64,000 nt of DNA from Trichostrongylus colubriformis (Eukaryota > Nematoda > Chromadorea > Rhabditida > Trichostrongylidae), in contig OZ022261.1 in the NCBI GenBank assembly GCA_963978905.1, positions 24,115,686 through 24,179,685 of the forward strand. The letters run 5' to 3'. Positions 37,650 to 49,166 of the stretch are shown here, one piece after another. The notes beneath the pieces were generated by a model. The model made no database searches and was not told where the DNA came from. It saw only the letters and a program-made list of their open reading frames with translations. Made by a program: the position numbers and the translations under genes. Numbering within the stretch: position 1 is the first letter of the stretch; the number at the start of each line of letters is the position of its first letter.

Positions 37650-38334
37650 AATAGGGAGATTGGGCGAAACCGCTTCCCAGCCCCTATCTGCGAAGGATGA
37701 TCAAGCGAAGCCCCTCCATTCGCGAGATGTGCCTCCAAGCAAGATGAGGTCATACTAATCGAGGCTTTTAGTACGATAAAAATCGACATCTAGTTTTGTC
37801 GTGTGATTCTCTATCTTGGGTTTCCGAATGTGTTGGCACTACAAGTAATATATTTTGTAGGCGTTCTCCGAATGCTCCTATGATTAGCTATCGTGACTCC
37901 AGAGAGAAGAAGACACCTCGGGTGAGAATTTCATTGCAATTTCACTTCCAAACGCCAACGACCAGCAGTCTCCCCCGATGTAGCGTTGTTTGTGAGGCAG
38001 CTATTCACTTTTGCTGTGACAGTCGGATACGAGGCTTATAAGGGCTAGTGGATTTGGAAATTTTGGAGGACGTGATCGACTAACGTACTGGGAAATAGCC
38101 TGAAACCAATTAATACTTTATAATAGATGATGCGTGTACTACATAAGTAGTCCCAACCCTCCTCATCGCAGGGGTGACGGCGCAGGATTTCTCAAATTCA
38201 AATTCCTAGACGGCCTGTTGGGATAGTTTCCCAATACTGAAACCCCTCGGGTAGATATCAGGCCGGTCCATTTGTATCATGTCGCGCGAGGGTTGCACCC
38301 TCTTCGCGCGTTCGCTTCATAGTGGAAATCAGAG

Positions 38335-38568
38335 GTGTTTACCCTTATGTCAGGATTTCGCACAACGACGAGCGGCTTCCCACCAGTGTATGCGAATTAT
38401 GCGTGCCCCTATAGTTGGGTTTCAGAGCGATTAGAAGGTAATGCTAGGAGTGCAATACGCAGTTGACTTGTAACCGCTTTGAGATCCAACAACACGGCGC
38501 CTTTAGTTCGTCCGCACCGCATCGCTGGGACATGCCGCGGTGAGAATCCGGACATAAGGGTGCACACC
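38335..38568. mobile_element. MITE, family A
   Basis: Opens GTGTTTACCCTTATGTCAGG then ATTTCGCAC; closes TGAGAATCCGGACATAAGGG then TGCACACC. Core arms GTTGGGTTTCAGAGCGATTA and TGACTTGTAACCGCTTTGAG face each other. About 900 bp from the previous copy. Confidence 0.8.
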
Positions 38569-38945
38569 CAGGAACCAGCATGGCAGTTGTCACACGCGGG
38601 ACCTCAATTTGCGTGGCGCGGTGACTCAGCTATACTGTCCTCAAGCTCATCCGAAACTTGACACCATACAAGTTAGCAACCCTAATAGTCACGCTTTTCA
38701 GGGACCCAGTCTCATTTGGCCCCAAACAATCTTTCGTTGCAAGGATACAGTATGGGATCATTCTTCTAGAGCTAATATGTTCGCCCCTCTATTAGAACCT
38801 GAAAAATGAAATGAGCTAGTGTTTTGCCTCAATCTACCTCACCCCCGCTTGCATATGTACAACCTTGTAATTTTTTATTTCTAAATATGGAACAATCTTT
38901 CAACACTTTGTACTTTCGCGCAGGGGAGCCTATTCAAATCACTCC

Positions 38946-39209
38946 TTGAAAATAAAACAGCATTTCAGCGACCTTCAGCTGTTCGACATTTCGAGGACAA
39001 AAAGACCACGAAAAGTGGAGATACGATCGAATTTGAACTTCGCGCTCGATTGTAAAACTCCTGTAAAGTTCGGATATGCACGTGTACATGTTGATCATAT
39101 CCATTGTATATCGAATAAACGAGATTTATTTGACTTTCACGTCACTGGGAATGCGCGAGTATATACTGATGCAGTTTTACTACCTAATACATGTGCAGAG
39201 CTGGCGTAG
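38946..39209 (+). CDS. Possible exon, unidentified
   Basis: An open frame to a TAG at 39209, with an acceptor-like GACCTTCAG at about 38979. After it the frame reads LFDISRTKRPRKVEIRSNLN and continues to ...LLPNTCAELA. Composition is coding-like, but there is no known domain and no partner exon. Confidence 0.22.
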   Translation: MKIKQHFSDLQLFDISRTKRPRKVEIRSNLNFALDCKTPVKFGYARVHVDHIHCISNKRDLFDFHVTGNARVYTDAVLLPNTCAELA

Positions 39210-39952
39210 TAGGAGGTGGCGCCGCTCCCACTAGCTGTCCAGGATAAAATTCTGGATCAGTGCACGTCCAAACCAAACAGCCAGTCCTTCTATCCCTTCT
39301 ACGTCGGGAAGTTGGTAGCAGATCCGTATAAGAGGAAGAAATCATAACTCTGTACATAGTCTGGACACCGCATGTAATTTATGCCAAATCGCATTCGAAT
39401 GCAGTAGCGATTCTATCTGTAAGAGAGGCACGTCTCATCAAGGGCAAATGCATTTATTTCTATTTTTTTCCAAATTTGATACAAAGAGTGGAAGAAACCC
39501 AGCTAGGGGTCGTATTCAGGGGTGTCACGAGTTTTCGTAGAGAACTCTGGGAGAAATAAACATGATTCCCACGATTGACGTGCGATTTAATGAGGCCGTG
39601 AAGTTGTGGGTGTGGTAGGGGTCGTATTTGGAGATGGGTCTTGTTTTATCCAATACATCGAACTACAATGAATAATATGCCACCTTAGTCCCGTATATCG
39701 CACTCAGTAGCTGATGCTTGTGTTTTCCTGAGAATGAATTGTGTTATCGAATGCAAGCGGGTAATACTACAAACTTCCGAACCAGTTAATATACTGAAGG
39801 CCAACCACGAAGGACAAGAAGTGGTTTTTGGTTAAGTTGAGTGCAATGCAGCGAGGTACGCGTGTACATTTATTGTTATCGAGTTCACTGGCTGAGTGCT
39901 CACATAAGGTGGCCAAAAGAGCCTAATCGTTCTGCCGATTGAGAAAGCAAGC

Positions 39953-40694
39953 ATGAGCAAGTCAAACGTCGCTGTCTCCCTGCAACCAACGTCGGCAGCT
40001 ACCAATAATAATGGTGAGCGCTCTGCTTCATTTAACCAGAATATCCTGGGAAACCTGCAAAGATCGGGGATTCGTATTCCTGGAATATCGATGGGTGAGG
40101 GATCGCCACGATGAAGGCCGGTTTACTATGTCAGCATTTCCGGTTGGGGTGGATTACGTAAGATATATCAAACAACTTCCTCCACGCAGCCGACGACGTC
40201 CGTCAGCCATGTAATGGCGAGCAATTTGGTATGTAATTCTGCCCTACATATATATGTACATATCCACAGCATAATACGAATGTCTTTGTCGCTATTAGGA
40301 TGAAGACTAAGTTCCGCCATTTTTTTTCAAAAATCCCATCGCGTCATCGTTCGTAGGTATTATTGCACAATATATCACAATAAACGTATAAACAGGCGCA
40401 CACGAGGATTTTCAAGCACAAATATGCGCTATAAAATATTTGTGAGACTTTTCAGAAGTATCTCGGGTGGCATTCCTAGCGCATACTATCACACCATATC
40501 AGTTAAGCCAACAAGCTTTCATCAACAAAGTGGTATTCTTAAGCAGGAATTTCACCATCTCCACTTCTAACCTCGAAATCCTGTTGAAAGTGCTGGACAG
40601 CCCAATTTCGCACATACACTTCCGTAATCGATCCGCCATTCAACTGCCACCTTCAGTTATTTTTGCCATAAATTACTTATTTAAAATTTGCTAA
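39953..40694 (+). CDS. Candidate three-exon gene, 139 aa, unknown function
   Basis: Exon 1 (39953-40094) starts at ATG and reads MSKSNVAVSLQPTSAATNNN, then ...SFNQNILGNLQRSGIRIPGI. It ends at a GTGAGG donor in phase 1. Exon 2 (40190-40228, after CCACGCAG) reads ADDVRQPCNGEQF and ends at GTATGT in phase 1. Exon 3 (40456-40694, after CTTTTCAG) enters in the same phase and reads VSRVAFLAHTITPYQLSQQA for 78 codons to a TAA. Both introns (95 and 227 bp) have consensus sites. The first two exons look strongly coding; exon 3 less so, and the true gene may continue into coding-like patches at 41312-41536, 41885-42016 and 43122-43284. No family recognised. Confidence 0.45.
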
Positions 40695-41639
40695 TCACAC
40701 ATATATACATAGTGACCTTTTCTGGAATGGCCCGACATTAACGTTTTTCGCCAACACGCTTCATTTGCCTATGATTTTCTGGAGTTGCTTGGTATAGCTC
40801 TTCCTACGAATTGGACCAGATAAATCACCACGTATCATGAATATTTATAGTAAAATGTTACCATGTCACTGTGCATGATGAAGGAAAATTAGATTTTCAT
40901 TTTGACGATAAATCACCATTTCTCCACATTCTCCACATTAATTTCTTGTATGTAAGCTGTCGGATTACTAGAAGTTTATCAAAAATTTGAACTTCTCTTT
41001 GAAGAAATGTAATAATGTCCACGAAATTCATTTTCATCACAATGACATCTAATTCACCCATCGTACATATCTTTGTGCTTAGCTCACAACTTCAGCACAT
41101 AAAGTGAAATAACTTTCACCTGGGAATTATCATGTATCGTAACCGTATCACTGCTACAAGCTATTATAGCTAAGAATTTTCTAACATCTCCAAGTAATGC
41201 CTCCATTTACACGATAAAGTACCGAGAAATTTTAGCAGACTACTGAAGATGACGATGACGCTCAATTGAAATCTTTCTCAAAATTACCTGGAAACTTTTG
41301 CTATCTTGAGTTGTGATAGAAGCTTGGCAATTGAAAAAGAAAGTGTAGCAGTAAGTTACACTGAGCTGTCCTCACAGTGTACCAAGTGTTCCATTCTTGG
41401 CATGACACCTTCTTCTAAAGCTCTTCCGGGTCATTCAATAGAAATACCACTAGGATATGAGACCACATTTACGGAACTCCTCAAAATGACCTTTCTTACT
41501 GAACGACAATGGAAACCTTTCTTTAGCGAACGATAATAGCAATTTTCACTATTATTCCGTGGGATACAAATATACACGCCATAGCCCTAAGCCCATCAGA
41601 GTCCAGTCTTCAGCACTACGACCATGTACCTTCCAGATG

Positions 41640-41760
41640 TTGTGATATGGTACGAAAAAATATCATATAATATCACCTATCGTATATGTAGTATCATCTC
41701 GTATCATGAGAGATCATGTCATGTCATCTTACATCATATCATATCCCATCATGTCATTCG
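41640..41760. repeat. Imperfect ATCAT-rich simple repeat
   Basis: Runs of ATCATRTCATR with short interruptions (for example CATCATATCATATCCCATCA). Low-complexity sequence. Confidence 0.8.
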
Positions 41761-42198
41761 CGTGAGCTTTTCTCTCATCCTATTTTTTGACTCTATTTTG
41801 AACATTGCACTGCAAAATTGAGATGCTCAGCTGTAGTATAATGTGATAATCCGAGCCTTGACTGAAGAAACTTTCCCTTTTTAGGAGGAAAATTCGTTGT
41901 TTGGTCAGAACAACAAGCATGATCTCTCACGAATATCCCCGTATTTCCAAATTCGTTTGTCATTATTCAATCATTTGAATAATGGGAACATAATCGTGGA
42001 TTTAATGGGAAATATGTGACGTCAAGAATGCTTAACCACTGCATATAAATGGTTCCAAATCGCATTTTCTACTTTTGAAGGTGGCAGTTGAAGCTGGAAT
42101 TCGCCGAAAGTACTTCAAAGTGTCCCCCTACATTAAATGTGGAAGTCTCACATTGTTTTAAATCAGAAAAGCTATTTTTCTCTAAGTGGGTGTCAGGA

Positions 42199-42332
42199 CT
42201 GTCCAACTAGGTCAGGTCACACGAAGAGAAAGCGGCCACGCTCCATAGGGCGCGTAGTTCACAAGGGAACCACCAGCGCTCTAGGCATGCCCGTCGATCC
42301 TATTCGCGTTGCGCGGTGACCTAGTTAGACAG
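42199..42332. mobile_element. 134-bp mini element with 16-bp inverted ends
   Basis: Left CTGTCCAACTAGGTCA and right TGACCTAGTTAGACAG are inverted copies with one mismatch around a GC-richer body. Non-coding. No other clear copy seen here. Confidence 0.55.
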
Positions 42333-43521
42333 AACTGAAACACAGTCTTTGTTGTCAGACTAGGATAACACTCTTTGTGTTCCCGTGATATCCATCACTT
42401 CGTCCTTTTTTGTTCCAATTGTAGGCCCTTTGAAAAAGGGACAGTTTTGGACGTGTCATGATACGGGTAGCATGGATATAAGAATTTGCCCTTCTGAAGA
42501 TTGGTATCTATCAAAGCCATTTCAAACATGAGTCCTTTCGAGAGTGCAAGTAAGTATTGAGATTTTGAGGGAACGCACACAACACAAATTATTCGACGAG
42601 TGCTGACCTTGAGTCTTTGAGGCAGTACGGACTGGGTGCTTAGAAGGGACAAAAAAATTCATCAAAAGGGATCCATCACTCACGACTAAGGACCAATGTC
42701 CTTAAAATTACGGGACTGGGCCTTCAATCACTTCGCCTGGAGGCCCATTTGTCGAGCTCTTCCTGTGCTGTGTTATTTCGAAGATTCAGTTACCGAATCA
42801 GGTGTTTGCAGATGACAAGTTTTCGTAGATTTATGCAGCTGCACCAGTGACCAGTCCATAAATTACTGGGTTCTCAGACAACCGGGATACTTCTTTTTTA
42901 CCGTCATAGCGTTTAACTGAGCCATTATATCTCAAGCTCTGCTCGCACTTTTCTTGGGTCTATCGAGTTGACGTGTGGCAGCCGTCAGCTTCTTTACGAC
43001 CTTCCAGACGCTACTCTTCATCTCGTATGGATCAACGATATCAGCAGGTGGTATAACGATTATCTAAGAGGGGACTATTAGATGGGGAAAATAAAAACTT
43101 TTTGTTAAATCTTCTTTGCTTTCTTTATCATATTAGAATCGCCTTTAATCAGATGAAATGGGCTAGACATCGCTCTCAAGCGGAGAACGTAATGAATATG
43201 ACGGTCACAAGAATAATACCAATGGCCCAATTCGTTTTGAAAGTGATTCTTTATAGTTCAGTCTGTCTTTTTGTATCCTTTGAATAATATTGACAGGAAA
43301 TGAACTTTTTACCCACTACAAACTTGCTCAAACGGCAAAACAAACCGCCAACTTGGAGAAACCAATGTCAAAAGCTGCTTTTTTTTTGAGAAATTTTTCA
43401 ATTGGTAGAACGCCACATTGATGCTTATACGTCAGGGGTGAACAGCAAGATCACCGCGTCAAACGAAAAGCGTGCAGTGCGCGCCAGATACTTTTCTGGT
43501 CCCGTTGTGATTACATACATA

Positions 43522-45085
43522 GAGTGCGTTTCATAATTATAAGGTCACCCCTGAATTTCAGGTTTTCTCGACAACACTCCATTGAGAAATCTTTTCAGTC
43601 TCATAGACGGATCCCTCACCTGAAATAACCCCCCTGACCGATTTTTGGTAGCAGGCTCGTTTACCTCATGTTTTTAAGAGTATTTTTTGTTTTTTGCACC
43701 GTTTCATAATTATAAGGTCCCCCTGAAAAAAAAGTTAAGGCCCCGGCAGGTCTGTGATGGTAGATTTGTCTTCCAAATACATCTTCGAGATACATATTCA
43801 ATCGTTGTGGCTAGCTACTATGTTCCGAGAGAAAAGCTCAGATTTGGGATTTTTGTAGTGCTAGGCACAGTTTGAGAGCCATTCCGAAAAAAATCGGAAG
43901 ATTCCTGTGCTCAGTTAGATGACATTTGATAGAATCGGTGTCTTCAGATGTTTTTCAGGCTCTGGACTCTCACGTGAGATTATCATCATTAACGAGGAAA
44001 GGATTGTGGGGGCCACTTCCTATAGCACCTCCTCCATGGACCAGATTTGTTTGGAGTTAAACCATTTTTAGTCTGGAACCACAGCGTGTACAGCAGCGAG
44101 GAATAACAGAAACATTACTGAAGAAATAATGAAGTAGTTTCCGAGGCCTATAGTACACCATAAGACGGAACGACTTCAATTCATAAAGTTGTTTTTGAGC
44201 ACGGACTGAACGAAACTGAATTTGCACAGCAGTTGCACCCTGCATGCGAATAATTCCATCCGAACTGTACTTTTGAGTCTGGAAATATCCTATTTGTATG
44301 GTGCTGACGGGTAGAGGTAGTACTAGCTTGGTTTGAGAAGTGCGCCGATCTAGCGGAGTCTTGGCAAACTTTTGTGGGAGAAGGGTGATGGCCTAAGTGG
44401 TTTTCGGCAATGAGGTTGCATTGAACCTTGCCTTCGAAACCTGCAGAATGGACTCCAGAGAGTGCTAGAATATCTCACGAAGAAATCAGTTGCCTTTTGG
44501 AGCCGACCGACTCTTCATAATTGCGTCTAACAGCATGACAAGACTGATGTTCACGTAGGTCAATCAACGGAATCGTAGTCAAGGTTCCGAAATACGGAAC
44601 TCCAGCCATAGATAACATGTAGTCTTGATCTCAGCTCTATTAAAAAGATCTAGAAAACATGGCCTCAAATATTTACCCCAATAATCGCTAATTCTGGGAA
44701 GCAAAACTGCTGAGACAGGCAATCGTTTTAAAAACTGGAACAAAATCTGTGGTAAGGTTCTTCGAAATTTCGTTTCTGCTTCACCGGATCTGCTAGTCAA
44801 TGTCGCTCTTAAACTGGAAGGAGCCACAGATTATTAGCTCCTTCGCATGTCTCTTAACTCTAGCAAATTTTCAATTTCTTCGGGGTGACCTTATAATTAT
44901 GAAACGGCACAAAAATCAGAAAATCTTTATAGAAATATCGGGCTAAAAGGTAATGTCATCAAAACTGATATGGAAGGGTTTTCTGTGGTGAGGAATCTGT
45001 AAAAAATACTTAAAAAATTTTCGGCTGGCTGTGTGTTCTGAAAACCAAAAATTTGGGGGTGACCTTATAATTATGAAACGCACTG
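43522..45085. mobile_element. Tc1/mariner-like inverted-repeat element with a second nested pair of ends
   Basis: Outer ends are inverted copies of GTGCGTTTCATAATTATAAG followed by GTCACCCC (30 bp, one mismatch), with TA directly outside both (43520-43521; 45086-45087), as in Tc1/mariner insertions. Inside, a second pair carries nearly the same string: GCACCGTTTCATAATTATAA at 43696 and its complement ending GAAACGGCAC at 44910. The interior shows no transposase in any frame I followed. It may be a non-autonomous copy that received a relative, or one element with repeated subterminal ends. Superfamily is inferred from the TA and the end layout. Confidence 0.7.
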
Positions 45086-45476
45086 TATGCTGCGCGCCAC
45101 CGTTCGCTGCACCGGTTGTTTGTCACTCCTCATTTCCGGTGCTTTATAGGCCGGTTTCCCATGATATCTTTTCTTGCTGTCTCGTATACAAAGTATAGAA
45201 AAGGGGTAACCAATAAGTACAGAGCTATAAGCACTCTCCCTTCCGCAGCTATTATACCTGTTCTGAGCAAATTGGTAATTTCGGAACGATCACGGAAGCA
45301 TTAATGCTCTTATTCTTGGAGGTGGGATATTTCGTGGAAGAGTTTATAAGTTTAGCCGCGCGATCTGTTATGTTGTGCTCTGAAGGCCGTCATCACCGTC
45401 GCACCGGAGTTTACAGTCGATTGCTTGATCTCTCGGCCGCATTCATACTTGGTGACGTCATCCAGTGCCGATGCAT

Positions 45477-45560
45477 GTGGGTGTGTAGCCCTATGTCAAA
45501 TTTTCGCGCGGTACCGCGCACGACGAGCGGAGCAGCGGATTTCTTCGCTTGTGTTCGCGT
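45477..45560. mobile_element. Family A MITE, one end only
   Basis: GGGTGTGTAGCCCTATGTCA then AATTTTCGCGCGG resembles one terminus of the family; the other end is missing. A MITE end GGCCGCATTCATACTTGG precedes it at about 45437. Confidence 0.5.
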
Positions 45561-45799
45561 ACATTGCGCACATTCCCTTTGAAGCTTTACGCCCAAACTA
45601 ATTATTTCTTGATTAGGATTGTTATCATGTGATGTTGGTTCTTTTCATTTTCATGTTACTATTTTGTCCTTTTATGGTACAAAAGTTATTGTTTCCAGAC
45701 ACTGATGAGATAAACTTATTTCTTTGAATGAGCTCCGTGGAACCAGCCCCTTGCGCCGTGAGTCGAATTCCACCCGATTGCGGCAAGTAGTGTTGATGG

Positions 45800-46130
45800 C
45801 GCCGCGAGCAGGGCACTCTAGGAAAACAGCCGCTTCAGTACGACCCTCCCCCCTCTACAGGGACCGAGTACGACCCCGTCAACTTTTTGACATCTACAAT
45901 ACCAATAGCTGTTGCCGGATTGTATAGTTGCAATGTATTTAATTGCTATAGATTTTACCATAAGCAAAAAAGATATTTATTTTACACGGATTTGCTGTGA
46001 AATACACTTCACTTTTTCATCTGCTCATTGAGAGTTTAGATTCTAGCGTCTGTCCCACTCCCGTCCGATCAAATACGACCCCTCTGTCGAGGAATCCTCG
46101 ACTCGCAGTATACCTTGGCCGCGAGCGCGA
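45800..46130. repeat. Dispersed repeat containing TACGACCC strings, copy 1
   Basis: Shares ordered blocks with 54550-54845: AGCCGCTTCAGTACGACC, ACACGGATTTGC, TCATTGAGAGTTTAGATTCT and GAGGAATCCTCGACT. Related strings (AATACGACCCCCC) occur near 49000, 62130-62170 and 63600-63650, and on the minus strand near 39508 and 39617. Confidence 0.6.
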
Positions 46131-46846
46131 CGCAGAAAAGCGAAAAGTCGACATGAAGCTACACACCCGTTGCGTTCGCGACTCACCTCTCTCGTTAAGT
46201 GGGGGATTGCTAAGTATGGGAGAAAAATAGCAAACCATGATGTAAGGAGTTGGTCATACCAAGAGGACCCGCGTAGGGTCTGGTACGGGTCTATGTGGAG
46301 CGTTAGGAAATTCAAAAAAACTGAGTATCCCATCTATTTATGAGTTCCTACCCAACAAACAACGTTTGTGCTCCCTTGTTCTGAAGGACCAGACGTCCCT
46401 TCAAGATCCCTCAACCAGCCCCCGGTGTGCTGTCGCCGTCACGCTCACCTGCTCCTGTAATTCGCAGTTGCACACGTCGCTGCCGCCACTCGGAGCCCTG
46501 CGTTCCAACACTGCCAATGCTGCTTTGAAATTGGCCCTTGGAAAAGGCTGTGGTCACTTTGGATACAATTTCATTACCGCATCGAACTCATTCAGGACAA
46601 TATGATCCACCGTTTTAATCTGACTGTTTGAACTTGGATGTTAGAAATTATTGCTGCTCAATAATGGGTAGGGAACAAAGAATCGTGTGGCTAATGCGTC
46701 CTCTTGCAACTGTGTCGCCATAGGTGGGGCTAAACAGCATCTCGCGAACTCGATGGCATGTGGCACTTTGTTGGCAATGTGCCAGTACGTTCATTGTCAC
46801 TTGTGCGCAGTGAAGGGATGACTGTCGCCGGCTCCATGTGCGCTGT

Positions 46847-46908
46847 GACGTCACTCAGTGGGCATTGCTCCTGCGCGGACGTCACTCGGTGTGCATTGCT
46901 CCTGTGCG
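46847..46908. repeat. 31-bp tandem repeat carrying GACGTCA
   Basis: Two 31-base units (46847-46877, 46878-46908) each starting GACGTCACTC and ending ATTGCTCCTG. The first is preceded by TG and so completes the palindrome TGACGTCA, a CRE-type site. No gene start is evident nearby. Confidence 0.7.
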
Positions 46909-48094
46909 TTTCGTGGAGCCTTACTATGCTGCCCATTCTCTGAAGGCTCGTCCATGCTGGGTCGAGGATTCATTGACACGGCGTACTCGTTCCGTGCTGT
47001 CTCGCACCACATCGATGTTGAGGTTTTAAGAAAGTGATATTTTTTTTCCAACTCCTCATCACTTCGTGTTGGATAGCGCCACGACAAGAGGTGATTGCAC
47101 TGCGACCCGGGTGTGGGGATGGTAGTATCGTGGCCTATTTCTCTGACCCGTTGCTTTCGCCTCGTGCGTCACCACGTCATGCTGAGTCGAAGGCTCAGCG
47201 GGAAAGGCTCGCCGGCCCTGGTCGGCCGGATTACGAAGTATGTATGGACGCGGTTTGAAGGGCGCGCGATCGGTTCTCGGCTCGATCCTGCAATGGTATG
47301 GTGGCAACTGACGGTGCTAGGACCATCATCATTGCAAAAGAGGCTGTTAGGCTCTCCGCAATACAGCGAAATACTCAACAGACAACAATATCTCGCGTGT
47401 CTTTAGTAGGCTTTCCAAAACTCAAAACACATAGCGCAGTGTCAAAGACTTTTCATGCCTTTTTTGTTTATAGTTGAAAATGAGGTTTCTGCCTTTCCCT
47501 TTCGGTCTGTCTACAGTTTATTTTAGATCCGAAAGTACCATTCGGTTCAGCTCGTCGATTATGCTAGGTACAACCCTACACTACCCCACAGCGTTGAGGC
47601 ATGATCAATAATGGATTTAGAATAAACAATGGGGCTAAAAAAGAGCGATTGTGAGATCATAAGGCCCCTTCACGATTCACAGCGCAGCTCGTGAGCCCGC
47701 TAGCACATTGCCGACGAGCTGTGCTTCATCGTCGTTGATGTCAGAGGCGGCGTCGCCTGCCGTTGCCGTCCCCTAACACGCGAATAGCTCCGGTGCATTT
47801 TTGTATACTTTCAATAGAGGGGCTTCCTCGACTCGCCCAAGCTATATCGGATTCCTTGACAAACGGTACTTGTTCCTTTCAGGGTGTTGCCATGGACAGA
47901 AAATGTGGTGTATGGCCACAAAAATTCGCGTGGCCACATTTAGCGCGACGTGATGGGCGAGCTATGGGCACCGTATCGTTGAGTCCTGAAGCGATCACAC
48001 TTAAAATAATGGGTAGAGCATTGTTGCCCTGGATTTACTAGTTTGCCGCGTTCCAATGACTCCTTGAACTATACCATATATTCAGGAAGAAGGA
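46909..48094. other. Gene-free stretch
   Basis: No supported gene. A partial family A core (GAGTCCTGAAGCGATCACAC) lies near 47978-48000. Confidence 0.45.
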
Positions 48095-48600
48095 GGGTAT
48101 TTTGAAGGAAGCCAGTCGAGGATATTTTTTCATCAAAGTGACGAGATCTTCCCACGAATCTTTGGAAAAAAGATCCAGTGCGTCCACAATGCCTCCGGTA
48201 CACTTCCTTTGCTTTTAAAGGTCCAACGGGATGGCGACTAGCTTCAGCCTGCCTCGCTGCTCGATGCGCCATGCATGAGGTTTTCCTTCACATTCTCAGT
48301 GAATGCAAACGCTTTTACGGTCCGCACAGTGGTTTGCTAGCACCAGTTTACGTGTTTGCCATCGTAGTGGGGTATAACGGAAGTCCATATAAGATTATCT
48401 TTCGTTTTCATCCCATAGTTTCTGAAGTATTCATCCACGGTGGTACCCGTGGATAGATATCGCTTTCCACGGCTAATCGGTGAATCTTGGAGGTCCTTTG
48501 TACGTGGTTTCGGTGCCAGTGGACCAACGAAAAGACTATTGGCTTTGGCCGGCTTCGTTTTAGATCGCGCCACGCATGAGGTTTCCATCGACAATCCATC
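48095..48600. repeat. Dispersed repeat, copy 1 (second copy at 63025)
   Basis: Matches 63025-63490 in order over about 450 bp at roughly 80% by eye: GAGATCTTCCCACGAATCTT, GATGCGCCATGCATG, TCCATCCACGGTGGTACCCG, TACGTGGTTTCGGTG and CATGCATGAGGTTTCCAT-like blocks. The match resumes at 48930-49075 (against 63535-63680) after an extra 330-bp segment here. A partial inverted copy lies at 49806-49900. Confidence 0.75.
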
Positions 48601-48929
48601 AGGTTAAGAGATACGCTATTCCCGTGGTCGTCTTGTAACCATGCACTGTGAACAAGGTATCAAATATCAATCTCGCACTACAGTATAACTTATGAGCATT
48701 GAATTGCAGAAGCTTGACACCTTGCTCACAGGCCACAGTTCCAGGAAGACCAAGGGGTCCGCCTAGCCTGTCAGTCTGTCTATGTTTTGCGTTGCCCATG
48801 CGCTTTCCTCTCTACCATGTCGTCTTAAGCACTAATCTTATAAAATTTAAGCCTTACCTTGTATTCTTCGAGTGTTTTGAATTAAGATCAAATTGAATAT
48901 TACTTTTGGATTTCTAACCCAGTTAGTCA

Positions 48930-49075
48930 GTTCCATCCATCTCCCCTTTACACTTTGAACCTTCAGCCCGAGAAACTCCGTTGACGCTGCTTACCTCAAA
49001 GATGACGACCCCCTCCCAAAGGACTTAATACGATTCCCTCTGTCAAAGATTCGTGGACGGAAAGTTGACCCTGTT
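48930..49075. repeat. Continuation of the dispersed repeat
   Basis: CTCCCCTTTACAC, CCTGAGAAA-like, TGCTTACCTC and ACTTAATACGATTCCCTCTG followed by a TTGACCCTG end, in the same order as 63535-63680. Confidence 0.65.
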
Positions 49076-49128
49076 TGGGATGTCGATCAGCAGCAGATGC
49101 TCGCCGCCGGCTGGTTCTTCCCTATGGC

Positions 49129-49166
49129 CGCTGAGTATGGAGGGCCCCGCTGAGTATGGAGGGCCG
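49129..49166. repeat. 20-bp tandem duplication
   Basis: CGCTGAGTATGGAGGGCC occurs twice with a 20-base period. Confidence 0.85.

Larger units (their letters stand above)
40695..43521. other. Stretch with coding-like patches but no firm gene
   Basis: Three patches read well after acceptor-like sites or on their own: 41312-41536 (SSQCTKCSILGMTPSSKALP), 41885-42016 (after CCCTTTTTAG; EENSLFGQNNKHDLSRISPY) and 43122-43284 (after ATCATATTAG; MTVTRIIPMAQFVLKVILYS, hydrophobic). Their phases do not link simply to each other. They may be exons of a gene begun at 39953. Confidence 0.25.

Noticed and set aside
48599..48799. Gly/Leu/Pro-rich minus-strand frame resembling collagen
   Set aside because: Only one or two Gly-X-Y-like triplets; no signal anchor or cysteine cluster.
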